Of a stretch of DNA of 64,000 nucleotides, positions 43,790-56,800 are shown piece by piece (position 1 is the stretch's first letter; every line of letters begins with the position of its first letter). The notes under the pieces were generated by a model, which had not been told where the DNA came from, did no database searches, and saw only the letters and a list, made by a program, of their open reading frames with translations. This DNA is from Porites lobata (lineage: Eukaryota > Cnidaria > Anthozoa > Scleractinia > Poritidae): the NCBI GenBank assembly GCA_942486035.1, contig CALNXK010000342.1:133501-197500 (forward strand), written 5' to 3'. Made by a program: the position numbers and the translations under genes.

Positions 43790-45095
43790 CCATAAATAGC
43801 GGTTTAAAAACCTTACGTAAGCTAATTAACCATAAGCAATATGGAAAATGACTAGATGCGTTTGCTTAAAAGGCTTCTGAGAAGAGAATTATGCCTATAC
43901 CTATCAGATCTACACAGATCAGACTTGTTAAAGTACGGTAAAGCGTGCGAAAAAAAGTGCAACTTGTTTTACAAAATTTCTGCAGATTGAGATCAACAGC
44001 GGTGTTGCGCGTTTTACCACACCTTTATCAAGCCTGTCTTGCAAAAAACTAGGTTGTTGCAGGTTGCGAAGGTAGTAAAGAGTGAGTAGTTCTACTTTTC
44101 TTATAACAAACTCTTTACGTTTGGCACTTTTTGGCGACCTAGGGCAAACCTCTGTTGCAGCAAGTGACATAACTCCTTTGCATGGCGTGATTCCCGCGTG
44201 ATTTTATCCAATCAGAAGTCAGTATTGACGCAATTTCCAAAAACATGATTTGTTGCAAGACAGGTTTGAGTGTCGGTGATAAAACGCTCAACATTACTTT
44301 CCAACCCGTTTTGCAGCATAATGTTCCAATAAGTAACTCCAGAATTGCATGGATTTGTGTATTAGGATTTTCAACGTGAAAGTGAGTGCTGGTATTGAAA
44401 CAGGAAGATATTGCTTGTAGGTAACAGCAAGGTATGAACTTCAGGAAACTTAACGTCACCGAAAATGCCAGGGTACAAGCAACGTTTGGTGCGAACATAC
44501 CAGAGCAGATTAAGGCTTGACCATAAATTTTTAGTAGAGCATGTAACTTCGTCCACTCATGGGTTAATATACTTAGTCATAGAAAAAGATTTTGTTTGAC
44601 TTACGAGGCAAAACATTTGACTATTAAAACATTCTTTAACAAATTTGGTCTGACCGTTCACGAAAGAGGAAAGAGTGTTTGACCAGAATAGAGTCTCGCA
44701 AATCTTCTTCGTTGACAAGGAACTGTACAACATTTAATCGCCACTACTTTTGCACCCAATCTGCGAACGATTCAAAGCGGTTTCACGTAACATCATAATT
44801 ATAAACCAACCAACCGCGCAGCCTCCTGTCTTTCACGGGACAAAATTTGGAGTAATTTTTACACTTTATGCATTGCTTGCTAACATTCGCCAAGCCGGGA
44901 CATGGGTACATTGCGCAGAAGAGGAAATCAAATATGAAAAATTCCATTAAAAATGTAAACTACACAGCAGTATCGTTCCTACCTTTGTAAGTACGCCTGT
45001 TTGGCACTCTTTGGTGCTAATTATAACTAAGAAGCACGTCACACATAATGAATGTACCGGATGATAGTTAAGCAACCAGCTTCGCATGTTTACGA
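43790..45095. repeat. segmental duplication, copy 2 (partner 6.52-9.99 kb)
   Basis: Collinear with the blocks at 6.52-7.11, 8.56-8.65 and 9.60-9.99 kb (shared GACTAGATGCGTTTG, AGATCTACACAGATC, TCCAATCAGAAGTCAGTATT variants, ACAAAATTTGG). It lacks the insertions present in copy 1 and so is closer to the ancestral form. The short open frames are not conserved between copies. Confidence 0.6.
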
Positions 45096-45200
45096 TCTTT
45101 CATTCCACAATTTTTCTTTTAATTTCGTAATGTAATTAGTAGGAAGCTGACCCGCGATCGCTCGCAAGCAATTACAGCTCCCCTAAACACGCTAATTTAT

Positions 45201-46214
45201 AATAATAATAATAATAATAATAATAGTAAGGTTTTTATGAGCGCATTTAGATATCTCAATGCGCTTACATGTCATAATAAAAAAATAATATAATGATGAT
45301 ACTAACAGTCGATTATAAAATTGAAAAATGATAATACCTACACTGATATAGAATAAATTTAAATAAAATAGAAACCTATATCATGTTTCTCGTTACTAAA
45401 AATAAAATTTCCGCAATAAGAATGTTTTTAAGGCAGATTTGAAGGACGAACGGGAAGCTGCATTTTTAAGAGAATCGGGAAGAGTATCCCATAATGTAGG
45501 TGCACAGATGGAAAACGCACGTTCACCGCATGTCATAGAATTCATAGTGGGGACAGTAAGAAGTGATTGGAAGGATGAACGTAGACTACGTGGTGATATT
45601 CTTATAGCAGGGACGACAAGTAGGCCTGAGAAAGTCCATGAAGAATCTTGAAAGTAATAAGAATAACTTTGAATATTATACGTGATTCAACTGGCAGCCA
45701 GTGTAGTTTCTGAAGAGCAGGTTTGATGTGGTCGAATTGTTTAGTTCCAGTAATGAGACGTGCTGAAGTGTTTTGAACTCTTTGAAGTTTGTCCAGTTCT
45801 CGTTTTGGAAGACCATAAAGGATACTGTTACAGTAGTCCAGTCGTGATATTACAAGAGCATTGACTAACAGTTTGAGGTTTTCGTTAATGAGGTATTTAC
45901 GAATGCGCCCTATGGACCTGATGGCACTTTTCATGTCTCATTAATGTGGTATGTCAGTGTTAGATTTTATCTAAAATAACACCAAGATCACGGACTTTCT
46001 CAGTTAGTTCAATCACGGTACTGTCAAAAAAGAGCTTCTCAATGTTAGGTGTCTTGGTAAATCGGGATGTAAATAAAATAACCTCTGTCTTTTCAGCATT
46101 ACGTCTTGGCATATTTTGGGTATTCCATTGCATTACGTCCTCTATGCAGGTTTGGAGGGCAGTCAGGGAGGGGGCCTGATTTGCAGGACCGATAGCTATA
46201 TATAATTGAGTGTC
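45201..46214 (-). pseudogene. CR1/L2-like LINE, C-terminal part
   Basis: Minus-strand frames give TQLYIAIGPANQAPSLTALQ, KVRDLGVILDKI, then LVNALVISRLDYCNSILYGL, LQRVQNTSARLITGTKQFDH, and a terminal APTLWDTLPDSLKNA-like segment, the conserved RT-thumb and C-terminal blocks of CR1/L2 LINEs. The 3' end is a (TAA)n tail at 45201-45227 (plus-strand view). The 5' part of the same element continues at 51504-51820, on the far side of LINE 'B'. There is an internal deletion between FD and YADD. Confidence 0.7.
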
Positions 46215-46476
46215 GGACTGGGACGAGGACGAGCCTATGGAGTAGACGCTTTTCTGAGTTCTCCTGAACAAGCCTTCTTTACGATAGGTTTCGGCAAAAC
46301 AAATGAGTAGAAAGTCTTTCGTCTAAACACGTATCTTTGTTAAATAGCAACGCCACCAAAACCGAGCGAAAAACGAACGCGTGTGTCAAGTTCCCAGGAA
46401 GAAATCTCAGCCCATGTGCTCGTTGACGACGCCATTTTGAAAGATATACAGAAGAAAGAAGCTAGAAAAGCTGGAT

Positions 46477-47169
46477 ATGCTGGACAAAATCAACAATCAG
46501 TTATCCACAATTAAGCACGATATTACCAATATGAAAAGCAATGTAACTGAACTTGAAAAAGGCTTAAACGCAGTCAACGACGACGTTGCTGAAATTAAAG
46601 AAAGTATGAAGCGGAAGGCTGCAGATTTAAAGCAGCTAGAAGACTAAGAAAGAGAAGTAGAAGATCTTCGCAACAGTTCCCGAAGAAATAACTCGATGTT
46701 TTATAGCATTCCGGAAAAGTCAGAAGGCGATAATTGTGTGGCTTTCATACAAGGCTTCATAGCCTCGCACATGGGCTTGGAAACATTGTGTGGATACGTC
46801 GAAATTGAGCGTGCTAATCGTACTCCGACGCAATTAAACAAAAACAGAAAGAGTCCAAGACCGATCCACGTAGCCTTTCTAAAATACACGGATAAGACGA
46901 AGATTCTGGCGAATGCTGCGGTTAGACTTAAAGATAATCCGTTTCATGGAAATCTAATCGGAATTGGAGCTGACTTCGCAAAAGACACCCAAGAACGCCG
47001 AAAAGCGCTTATTCCTTTCAAGAAACATCTTCAAAAGAAGCTAGAAGAGCAAGAATGCAGGGTTTTCATAGCCTACCCGGCCACGTTAAAGTATTCGGAC
47101 TCGAAGGGCAAAGTTATAACTGTAAGAAACGAAGAGCTGAAGAAAATGGAGAGCGAAATGGAAAAGTAA
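46477..47169 (+). pseudogene. LINE 'B' ORF1 (L1 ORF1p-like)
   Basis: The ATG at 46477 opens a coiled coil (MLDKINNQLSTIKHDITN, ELEKGLNAVNDDVAEIKES). One TAA at 46645-46647 interrupts it. From the next ATG (46696) 157 codons are open: FYSIPEKSEGDN, then IEIERANRT-like, AFLKYTDKTKILANA, PATLKYSDSKGK, the RRM-like core and C-terminal domain of L1 ORF1p. The product would bind LINE RNA. One lesion only, so ORF1 is better kept than ORF2. Confidence 0.72.
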
Positions 47170-47378
47170 AAATGCTATTAGCAGGAGAACATTAATCGCC
47201 GTCTGTTGCTAGTTCGAGGTTTTTGGAACCCCGCACGGCCAAACTCGTGAACTCCTTCGAGGAGGTAAACTGTTTCTATGTGTTGTTCTGTATTGTTATT
47301 GTTATCCTTCTGTAACTTATGCGCAATGGGAGCCGCTTATCACAAGATGGTCGTTTCCATAAACAATTATGATTAGCT

Positions 47379-50300
47379 ATGCACAGATTAAGTTTTATTA
47401 CGCTCAATGTTAGGGGCATAAATAGTTCGCGAGAAAGACGAGCTATTTTCAGACAACTTCATAATAAGAATGCTTCAGTAAGTTTTCTACAAGAGACGTA
47501 CAGCTCAACCAATCAAGAAAAGTTATGGAGCAGTGAATGGAGTAGTAAAATTCATTTCTGCCACGGTAGCAAGCACAGCAAAGGTGTTGCCATTTTATTT
47601 AACCCAAAAATTCAGGTAACGATAGAAAACCAAATGCAAAGCGAAGATGGTCGAATCCTTATTTTGCAGGTGGTAATTGATGATACGAAGCTTGTTTGTG
47701 CTAATATTTAAGCACCAAACGATCCCGGCGCTCAGCACCGATTCTATTAATACATCTAAATAATATTCCCCAAAAGTTTTCTAGGGAGAATATTATTTTA
47801 GGAGGCGACTTTAACTGCACTTTATCTAAAGAAGATAAGGAAGGAGGCCGTGACTTCTCCTATAAATATCGTGTAGCTGAGGAGATAAAATCTCTAATGT
47901 GTAGTTTAGATCTGGAAGACGTGTGGAGGAAATTGCACCCAAATAAGAAGCAATTTACCTCGCGAACATCAGATCAAAAAATTAAATGCAGGTTAGATTA
48001 CTGGTTAACATCAAAGCAACTTCTTCAACAATCTCTCGCGCGTAATTGCGAAATAAATTTTGCTCCACACTGTGATCATTCGTCAGTGTGCATGGAAATT
48101 GAGAAAAAAGTGCGACAGCCAAGAGGACCAGGCTTTTGGAAATTTAATTCCTCTCTTTTAGAAAATGGTGATTATACAGCCACTATGGCAGAAAAAATTC
48201 CACAGTTTATTGACAAATACAAAGATCTTGAAGACAAAGGGCTCCTCTGGGAAATGGTTAAAATGGAAATAAGATCTTTTACAATCACCTTCACTAAGAC
48301 AGAAGCAAAAAATGCAGAGACCAAGAAAAATTCCTCACTAAGGGACGGACCATTAGAAAAGTTTTGGAGGGGGGGGAGGGGAATTTTCGAGCCGCAAGAA
48401 TTTTTTTCGTTGTCAAATTCCTTGTATGAATTTTTTTTTAGGCCAAAGCATGAATATTTTTTAGGATTAATTGGCGTGCATGAATTTTTTTCAATTCAGT
48501 TTTCCCTTGCGCGAATATTTTTTTGTACTTCGCCCCCCCCCCCCATAACTTTTCTAATGGTCGTCCCTAAATAAAGAAGCTGAAAGACTGCAAAATTTGG
48601 TGGACAGTCAATCAACACCTGAGCACATCAATGAGCATATGAACGTTAAGTCGAAACTCGAAAAAATCTCCTTTGATCAATCCCGAGACGCATGCATTCG
48701 CTTCAAGGCAAGATGGCGCAAATTTGGAGAACGAAGCTCCAAATACTTTTTTAATCTTGAAAAAAAGAAATTACGAGAATAAACGTATTACCAGCTTCAA
48801 AAGAGACAACGGAAGTTCAACATCGGATCCTGAAGAAGTATTACAAGAACAAAAAAACTGTTACCAAAATCTATACTCCTCTCAGAATCCACAAGTCGAT
48901 GATTCGAGATTTAATAAGTTTTTTCAAAATGAAACGATAAAGACACTCGATAATGATCAAAAAGAAAGATGTGAAGGACTAGTAACGGAGACCGAGTGCA
49001 GATATGCGCTGAAAGGCTTTCAGAATAACAAATCTCCCGGGACAGACGGTCTAACAGCTGAATTTTGCAGCTTTTTCTGGGACCATTTGAGTAGTACAAG
49101 GACCAACAGTTTTAACTATGGCTTTGTAAAGGGACAGTTATCGATCTCACAAAGACAGGCTATTATTAGACTTATTCCGAAAAAAAATAAGAATTATCGT
49201 TGCTCAAGAACTGGCGACCCATCTCACTCTTGAATGTAGACTACAAGATCGCCACCAAAGCTCTCCCCTTGAGACTTGGAAAAGTACTCCCATCAATCAT
49301 AAGTGACGTACAAACTGGTTATATCGAAGGAAGGTTTATCGGAGAAAATATCAGCATGTTACCGAATATTACGCATTTCACAGCAGAGCAAAATCGAGAA
49401 GGCATCGCCCTTTTTATAGACTTCAAAAAAGCTTTTGATAGCTTAGAGTGGGCGTTTCTCTCTAAGGCTTTAGATGTCTTTCAATTTGGCAATGACTTTA
49501 AGAATTGGGTAAGAATTCTTTACTCGAACATTTCAAGCTACACAACTAATAATGGATATGCGTCCAGTTGGTTTAAATTAGAACGTGGCGTCAGACAAGG
49601 CTGTCCTTTGTCGGGATTACTGTTTGTATTAGCTGTAGAAACACTTTCCGCCTGAATACGATCTTGTAAAGAAATAAAAGGAATTCAATTCGCCAATAGA
49701 GAAATTAAATTATCCCAGTACGCCGATGATACCACCAATTTTTGTAAGGATGAACTCTCGCTTGGGAAAATTGTGGAATTGTTAGACATTTACGGTGATT
49801 GTAGTGGGCTCAAACTGAACACTGCAAAAACAGAAGCATTATGGCTCGGGAAAAATGCAGCCAGGAAGGATACTCCCTTTGGAATTAAGTGGCCGGAAAC
49901 ACCTATCTGTGCTCTAGGGACATCTTTTTCATACAATTATAAAAATTGCGAGTGGGAAAACTTCACCCCTTAAATAAACAAACTTAAAACACTTTTTAAT
50001 GTTTGGTCACAACGCGACCTTTCGGTATACGGTAGAATAACAATAGCTAAAACACTGGGGTTGTCAAAACTGCTTTTCTCGAGCGCCTGCATTTGCACAC
50101 CCGCTCATGTTATAGATAAGGTGAACAGACTGATTGTTAATTTTGTCTGGAAAGGAAAGAAGCCAAAAATTAAGAGCGACACCCTTATAGGTTCAAAGAA
50201 TCAAGGCGGACTTGATTTGCCGAAGTATGAAACTTTTTCCAAATCTTTGCAATGTGCTTGGGTCCGAAGAATGCAGGAAGGAGTAGGTAATCAGTGGATG

Positions 50301-51070
50301 ATAATTCCATCATTTTATCTAGAAAAAGTTGGTGGACCCTTTCTTTTTGATTGCAACTATGATATTAGTCTTTTAAATCTTAACACCGTGCAAGCCTTCT
50401 ATATAGATGTTCTTAAATCTTGGGCTGATGCTCAAGGTGCGCAGAGCGAGATGATGACCGAGCCAATCCAGGAAATATAATTCTGTGGAATAATAAAAAT
50501 ATAACCATAGCAGGCAAGTCTATATACTGGAAAGACTGACACGCTGCAGTTATAGAAAGAATCTGTGACTTGTTGAATGAAAATAGTAAACTTCTAAGTT
50601 ATGAAGACTTCTGCAAGAAAACCGGCCTTAGGCCGCCTTTTAGTAATTTCTACGGTCTTATTACGGCCATTCCAGACAAATGGAAACGTGCAGCTCTCAG
50701 GCTGGACTCTAATTTCAGTGAGCAGAAGTTGAAACGAACAGCTGAAAACAGCTGCAAAAGTATTCGCAAACGGTTAATAGAAAGGAAATTCTAGAAACCT
50801 TTGGCTAGTTCTAGGCTATGCAGACTAGGTCTTGATTCTAACAAGCTTAAAGCAATTTACACTTTGCCATTTCGCTTAACCAAGGATACTAAATTATGTA
50901 TGTTCCAGTACAAAATAATCCACAATATTCTACCGTATGGCAGCAAATTATATAAGATGAAGACTTCAAACTCCTGGCTTTGCCTTCATTGTAACTCTTT
51001 AGAAACACTTCCCCATATGCTAGTCAATTGTACCGAAATTAACAGTTTCTGGGCAAAAATAATCTCCTGA
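47379..51070 (+). pseudogene. LINE 'B' ORF2: endonuclease, RT, zinc knuckle; many breaks
   Basis: APE endonuclease from 47379 (MHRLSFITLNVRGINSSRER, SFLQETYSS, then FNPKIQVTIENQ; later LEDVWRKLHPNKKQFT and HCDHSSVCMEI). The linker is cut by a MITE (48342-48567). RT segments follow in shifting frames: FQNNKSPGTDGLTAEFC, LKNWRPISLLNVDYKIATKA, FIDFKKAFDSLEWAFLSKAL, RGVRQGCPLSGLLFVL, SQYADDTTNF. The C-terminal part has LICTPAHVIDK-like text and a CCHC knuckle (CLHCNSLETLPHMLVNC, ending about 51040). At least five frameshifts or stops. YADD is intact but no full protein is possible. Confidence 0.75.
48342..48567. mobile_element. 226-bp Harbinger-like MITE in LINE 'B' ORF2
   Basis: The ends GGGACGGACCATTAGAAAAG and CTTTTCTAATGGTCGTCCC are inverted with one extra base. 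TAA flanks both sides (48339-48341, 48568-48570), the 3-bp target typical of PIF/Harbinger. Poly-G and poly-C tracts and T-rich repeats fill the interior. ORF2 homology resumes immediately after it (NKEAERLQNLVDSQ), confirming the edges. Confidence 0.75.
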
Positions 51071-51503
51071 AGGAATCATCAAAGCGGAGACTGTTACCTT
51101 GTAGATGAATTAAGCATACTTTATGGTTACTATCCAGAAGACAAAAGAACTCTAATTTCAATTATTTTATTTTATTGGGAAAGAGACAAATTTTTGATTA
51201 GAGATTCGCACGGAGGACCCCTAACATCGACCTGTTTTTTTTTTTTGTTGTTAAAGGCAAGCTAATTGTACATGAATGTATACTCCAATCCAAAGGGCTA
51301 ATTAACAAGTTTCTCTCTCTATGGAAACCTCTCCTGTGCTTACTATAAGTTTTCATTATATAATCACCACGGCTCTTTTGTGTAAAGTAGTGTAATTTAT
51401 TTATTTATTTGTTTATTCAATGTATTGTTTTGTAATACTTTGTAATGTTTGCAATAAAGTGTTGAAGCATTAAAAAATAATAATGATAATAACAATAATA
51501 ATA

Positions 51504-51820
51504 ATAATTGAGTGTCATCGGCATAAAACAAAGAGTTGAGGTTATGGCGAGCAATCACATCAAAGGCCGCTGATAGATCAAGAAGGACTAATACAACATC
51601 TTGACTGCGGTCAATCGTTCTCAGAATGTCGTTTATCATACGGAGCAAAGTCGTTTCCCTGGAGTGGTGTCTCCTATACGCAGACTGCATAGTGGGTATC
51701 AAATTGTAAGTTTCAAGATAGTTGTATGCTTGTGTTGCTGCTACCTTCTCGATAACTTTGCTAAGAAAGGGAATATTAGCCACCGGACGGCGAGTAAAGG
51801 ACTTATGTTATAATTGTGGA
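51504..51820 (-). pseudogene. CR1/L2-like LINE, N-terminal RT part (other half of 45.2-46.2 kb)
   Basis: The minus strand reads RRPVANIPFLSKVIEKVAAT, IPTMQSAYRRHHSRETTLL, VVLVLLDLSAAFDVI, then RHNLNSLFYADDTQL, at which LINE 'B' intervenes. Between SAAFD and the YADD region about 80 residues are missing compared with the family. The 5' end is truncated near 51820. Confidence 0.7.
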
Positions 51821-52086
51821 GCAGATTGGATCAATACATTCCCTATGAGTGGATTTACGTAAAAACACAGCTACGTACTTTCGATTGACAACCAAAATTT
51901 CTTGAATACCATTTTTTTTACTAGTGGTGCGCCATGAGTATGTTGCGAAAGTATTTTTGGGTAAACAATTTTAGCACTTTCCTGCCCTTACCGTTTTTAC
52001 ACAAGGCCTACTGATCCTTTTGGAAGAGACACGACAAATAATAGCATAAATATATCGTTTGTTGAAATGTAGACTGTGAAACTTAC

Positions 52087-52158
52087 AACACCATCAGCGA
52101 AGAGAGATCTGTAAATACTCCTGGTACGAGCTTTTTGACCATGTTTTTCCTCAAATCC
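52087..52158 (-). CDS. leucine-rich-repeat exon, 72 bp
   Basis: Bounded by an acceptor (ttgtcacag) and a donor (gtaagttt), the exon is 72 bases and open, encoding DLRKNMVKKLVPGVFTDL then SSLMV with split Leu codons at both edges. Same length, phase and motif (LxPGxFxDLSSL) as the exons at 6261-6332 and 21979-22050. Intact as far as can be seen. It lies 5.1 kb downstream, in minus orientation, of the signal-peptide exon at 57.3 kb. Confidence 0.58.
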
Positions 52159-52314
52159 CTGTGACAAAATATAGGACATTAATAATGAAATATGGGAAAA
52201 CTATCACCCCACACGTTTATGTGTCATTTTTTCTTTAATAAAAAAAATGTGACAGTTTGTTCCAGTAGAAAATGTCAAGAGAATAATTTTGAGTTCCCCA
52301 AATAAGTCTTGTCA

Positions 52315-53880
52315 CAGCTATCCTACTCCCAGTGATATTGTCGAGGAATGTATTGACGAGTTACTACTAGCTGTTTCTACCATGGTTAACGTGTCTCTTG
52401 ACACTGGCCACATCCAAGACATCTGGAAGGAAGCCTTAGTGGGGTCAACTGAAAAAGGACTATCGCGCAGTCAGTAATCTCACATTTCTCTCCAAAGTGA
52501 CCCGAAAAAGTAGTGGATCAGCAATTATCCCACCACATGTCTTCATTTCAACTGTATTCTGAGTTTCAGTAAGCGTACTGAAAGTTTCACGGTACGGAAA
52601 CGGCTCTGCTACACGTGTGAAATGAAATACTGATGAATATGAACGAACAACAAGTCACTTTGCTAGAGTTCCTTGATCTCGGCGACGCTTTTGACACGAT
52701 CGACCAAGTATGGCGCGCCTCAAGGCTTCTGTTTAGGCCCGCTTTTGTTCTCCATTCACGCGAGTGAAATTTTTCTATAATCAGTCACCACTTGCCTTAG
52801 ATGCACAGTTATGCAGATGACACTCAACTGTATCTTACGTTCAAAATTGTCGACACTGCTACCCAGGATACTGCTGTCTTAGGTATGAAGGCATGTTTGC
52901 GGGACATTCGACAATGGATGATTAAAGACAAACTTATGATAAACGATGAGAAGACAGCGTTTATGAATTGGAACTAAGGAGCAGCTGAGTTAAGTGCACC
53001 AGACTAGTCTGACTGTGGGAATGAATCAGTGATCATTCCCAACGACGAAGCCATTAGAAACTTAGCAGTTCAAAGTACTTTTAGTATGTGCTCGCACGTT
53101 CCCAGGACTTGTAAAAGTGCTTTTTTACTACCTTCACAATATAAGGCGCAATGTACGTACCTACACCAAGAATCGACTGAAAGGTTAGTACACGCGTTTG
53201 TCATTAGCAGAATTGGCTAATGCAACAGTCTGCTCTATGCAATTACCAGCAACTCTATAGAAAAACTTCGGCGTGTTCAGAAAGCAGCCGCAAGAGTGGT
53301 ATACCGAGCTCCAACGATCTGCCACATAACGCCGATGTTGTTTGCATTACATTGGTTACCGGTTAGGTCTGGAATTATATTTCATATCCTTACTATTATT
53401 TTCAAGGCTATCCATAATACGGTGCCGAATACCTTTCAAACCTGATAACCTTCAAGACAAGCTCTATGTTCCACCTGAGATCTAACAATAAATATCTCTT
53501 GTCACCACCAAGTGTCAAAACAAGACTTGGCGACAAAGCTTTTGAGGCTGCTGCTCCGAAGCTATGGAATGATCTACCCCATGACATTAGAAATACGGGC
53601 GGGCACTTAAACAAAAATTGAAAAGAGTACTTTTTGAACGAGCTTATCAATCGGAAGTTGTTATTTTTACATTTTATTTTATATTTCATTAGCATTTTAT
53701 AGTTAGTTTAAATACTGATAATTATCCTATTACCTAGTTTGTTGTAATTTTAACATTGTATTTACCACTATTAATCTTATTTCTATATAATATATAATTT
53801 TAATGTTTCAATGTAAGGCGTATTTGAAAACCTTGTCGAATTTGCGCGGTACAAATGAATATATTATTATTATTATTATT
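52315..53880 (+). pseudogene. CR1/L2-like LINE, 5'-truncated, many stops
   Basis: Plus-strand pieces in order: SDIVEECIDELLLAVSTMVN, DTGHIQDIWKEALV, AVSNLTFLSKV-like, LEFLDLGDAFDTID, SYADDTQLYLTFKI, VHAFVISRIGYCNSLLYAI, EKLRRVQKAAARVVYRAP, FALHWLPVRSGIIFHILTI, SVKTRLGDKAFEAAAPKLWN with DLPHDIRNT. These are RT and C-terminal blocks of a CR1/L2 LINE. The 3' tail is (ATT)n at 53861-53880. Deletions and stops throughout. Confidence 0.68.
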
Positions 53881-56800
53881 GATAAGACAACAGGCTGACA
53901 AATTTATTGGAGTTTTCAAAAATGTTTTTCTCGGCATTGAAGCCAAAAAGACCTATGCTTTTATCTAAGCGTTGACACGACGAAAATAAAGTATTAATTG
54001 GGTAGACACGTACAATACAATACGTGATATGTTTGGCGCCCAAATATTTTACGTTTGAAGGGCGTTCGAAAACGTTTTCATAATAGTCCGGCAGAATAGG
54101 AAGAGGGGTTCACTTCGAGGTATATAGTATTTTTTTACTCTTATTTTGTGTTCCTCTCATCCCAAATTACACATTTTTAGCAACATTCAGTCGTGCAGTT
54201 TTGGTGAATTTTATTTTATTTTTTATTGATCTGAAACCGCATATATAAATGTAGTGAATTTGACTAAGACAAAGCCTATTCGTCAATAACATGCCAATAG
54301 GTGTTAAAAAAGATCCATCACTTCCGAATATACCCTTATGAAATTGTTGTAGGTTATAAATACAATAAAAAGTTCCTTGATTCATCAACAGGACTGATTT
54401 TCCCGCATGATTCTCTTCAAGATTAATAAATGCAAAAAAAATTATAAAAATGGTCCATTTTGTCTAGGTTAATATGTAGATTTAGCCAGGGCTAAAAGCG
54501 AAGCTACCGTTAATAAATTCATAATTTAAATTAAACAATGAACTTGTATTCCAAAAATCAGCTAACTTTAGAGCACATTCATCTGACTTTTTAGGGAAAG
54601 GCTAAGTGATTTTACAGAAACATAATTTGCAAACAGTCCAAGGGTGAACCAAATCTTACATCGAGTTGATAGCGTTATATGTACACCCCCACATTTGAGA
54701 GCCATAATGGCTCTTGATCACAGCATATATTGCAATACAAATTGCACTCATTCAATATTCAGGACGATCGAAGCATGCGTGGGCTTTCAGCGAAACTGTT
54801 AAAAAAATTTCAAAAATCACCTACACGGTCAGCCAGTTCTCACTTTTGACAAGCACCATATTTGCAGTGCGAGCTGTGATGAGTGTTCAATTAAAATTAA
54901 TAGTTATGCTAAACATAACAAAGAATTTATTGCTTTTTTTTATCTAATGGTTTTATAACGATGTGTAACCTTCAAAAGCGTTTGATACGCGCGGCGCTTT
55001 CGGAGTACTCCTGCAAGCGATGTTCATGAACGACAAACGGCACAGCTATTAAAACTGCAAGGGAGACTACTAACAATATAATTCGGTGAAACATATACAG
55101 AGACAACAATTTTCATTCACGAAGACAAGTATTAAAGTGTCTCTAAAAATCCTGAGTCTTCAAGTTAAGTTTATGTTTTAAGCCGGCTTCCCGGCGTTTG
55201 CTTTTTTCAAAGATGAACTCGAGGCAAGAAAATCGCTCAAAGCTTTCTTTTACAACCAGAATTATAACTAAATATTATTTGGAACGTTTTATTTCTATTT
55301 GCGGTGAGAAAATGTCTAAAGGCTTTTAAAAGTTCTGTAAGCTTATTTCAAACCTAATACTCGCTCAGATCATTGTCTCAAATCTTACAAACGTGTATAA
55401 ACTAAATAGCCGCATAAACTACGCTCGACTTCATTAAATTAGATCCGAAGCATATAGCCCTGAAGCGTCTAACTTTGCCCTATATGTTTACAACCATGCT
55501 GGGGTTTTTTAGGCGACGCAGCCGTCCAGTCAGAGACACGGAAAATTATTTTGCCCAAATATGGAATCAGAGAATCAAGACTGAAAACTATGAGCTTGGA
55601 ACGCTTACTACATGTATGTCTACGACAGAAAGAAATCGTTTCGTGGCATAAAAGATAATGTAATTATGCAGCTTTAAAATGCAACCCTGGGAAAACATAA
55701 AGAGCCACGAAGCTATAAGCGGTATGGCTTGAAAAAATCGACCAGCGAAGAAGTAAGACTAGGATGTTTACATTTCTTCGGGATATAGCAAAGCCTCTCA
55801 CCGAAATCAGAAAAATGCGTCTGCAGCCTGTTTGACCGACAAAGATCATCCTCAGTCTACTAGCTGCAAACCTATCTACCACGACAAACCAGTTATCTGC
55901 AACTTCTGTTCTCATTGAGCAAAATGAGCGTGGCGACTACGAACTAAATGATATGGCAAGCTATGCAGAAGTGAGTGTAGATTTTTAAATTAATTCAGAA
56001 CAGTACACGAACACATGTATGGCAGATTTGATTAGACGTGTGACATGTAAAAGTTTGTTTTCTTTTGGGGAGGAAAAAAGTTTTAAGCTGCGAAATTTAC
56101 CTTCGAGGACTTCGACCTTGTTTCTCTGACTGCGTAACGCTTGTCTTTTTCTGAACTGCGACCAAGTCAGCAACCATTTTAAAGAATTTTCAGGTAAACT
56201 TACATTTTACACATTATGCGTAAGGAAAGTACGTTATTGAAAGGAAATTTACGTATTTATAAATGTTTATAGACGTTATATATATTTCTGATAGAGTTTT
56301 CAAGAAAACTTGGGAAATGCGCCCGATCTGAGACAGATTATAGTGTTAATTTTTGAATGTGCTCAGCCGATTTTACCTGTGGGAACGGATCCACGATCCA
56401 GTCAGTGTTACGTGAATTTCTTTTAACGATTAACTGATGGGTTTTCGAAAAAACATTTTCAAGAAACAATTTGTCTTTTTATTGTTTTCTGTTTGTTCAT
56501 TCATCTGATTAGTTGAAAACATGACCACCAGCATTACTAACTTGCCTTTCATTCTTCTTATTACACGCATCACTTCTGCGAAGATGTCAGCGAATTTTAC
56601 ACAATTTTAACTTTTGAGTTCTGCAACTAGTGAATTTTATTTGAAAATATGTGTTACTAGTTATTCTAGATAGATAGTAAGAGATTTTTTAACGATGAAC
56701 TTGCGCTAGTGGTCACGCAAAAACCGTTTTTGAAGTAACAACTTAAAGAAACTGCTTCTTATCTCTTGCGGTGCATGTCATTGGTAGTCGACTTTGTCTT

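Larger units (their letters stand above)
46215..51503 (+). mobile_element. L1/Tx1-like LINE 'B', full length, 13-bp target duplication
   Basis: ATAATTGAGTGTC is present exactly at 46202-46214 and 51504-51516, bracketing the element. The interval contains a 5' UTR, ORF1, ORF2 and a 3' UTR ending in ATTAAAAAATAATAATGATA. Insertion split a CR1/L2-like LINE within its YADDTQL coding sequence. A Harbinger-like MITE later entered ORF2. LINE 'B' carries more stops than LINE 'A', so it is older. Confidence 0.8.

Noticed and set aside
54167..54388. LRR-like minus-strand frame (YNLQQFHKGIF)
   Set aside because: The resemblance depends on mixing two frames. There is no 72-base exon and no donor.
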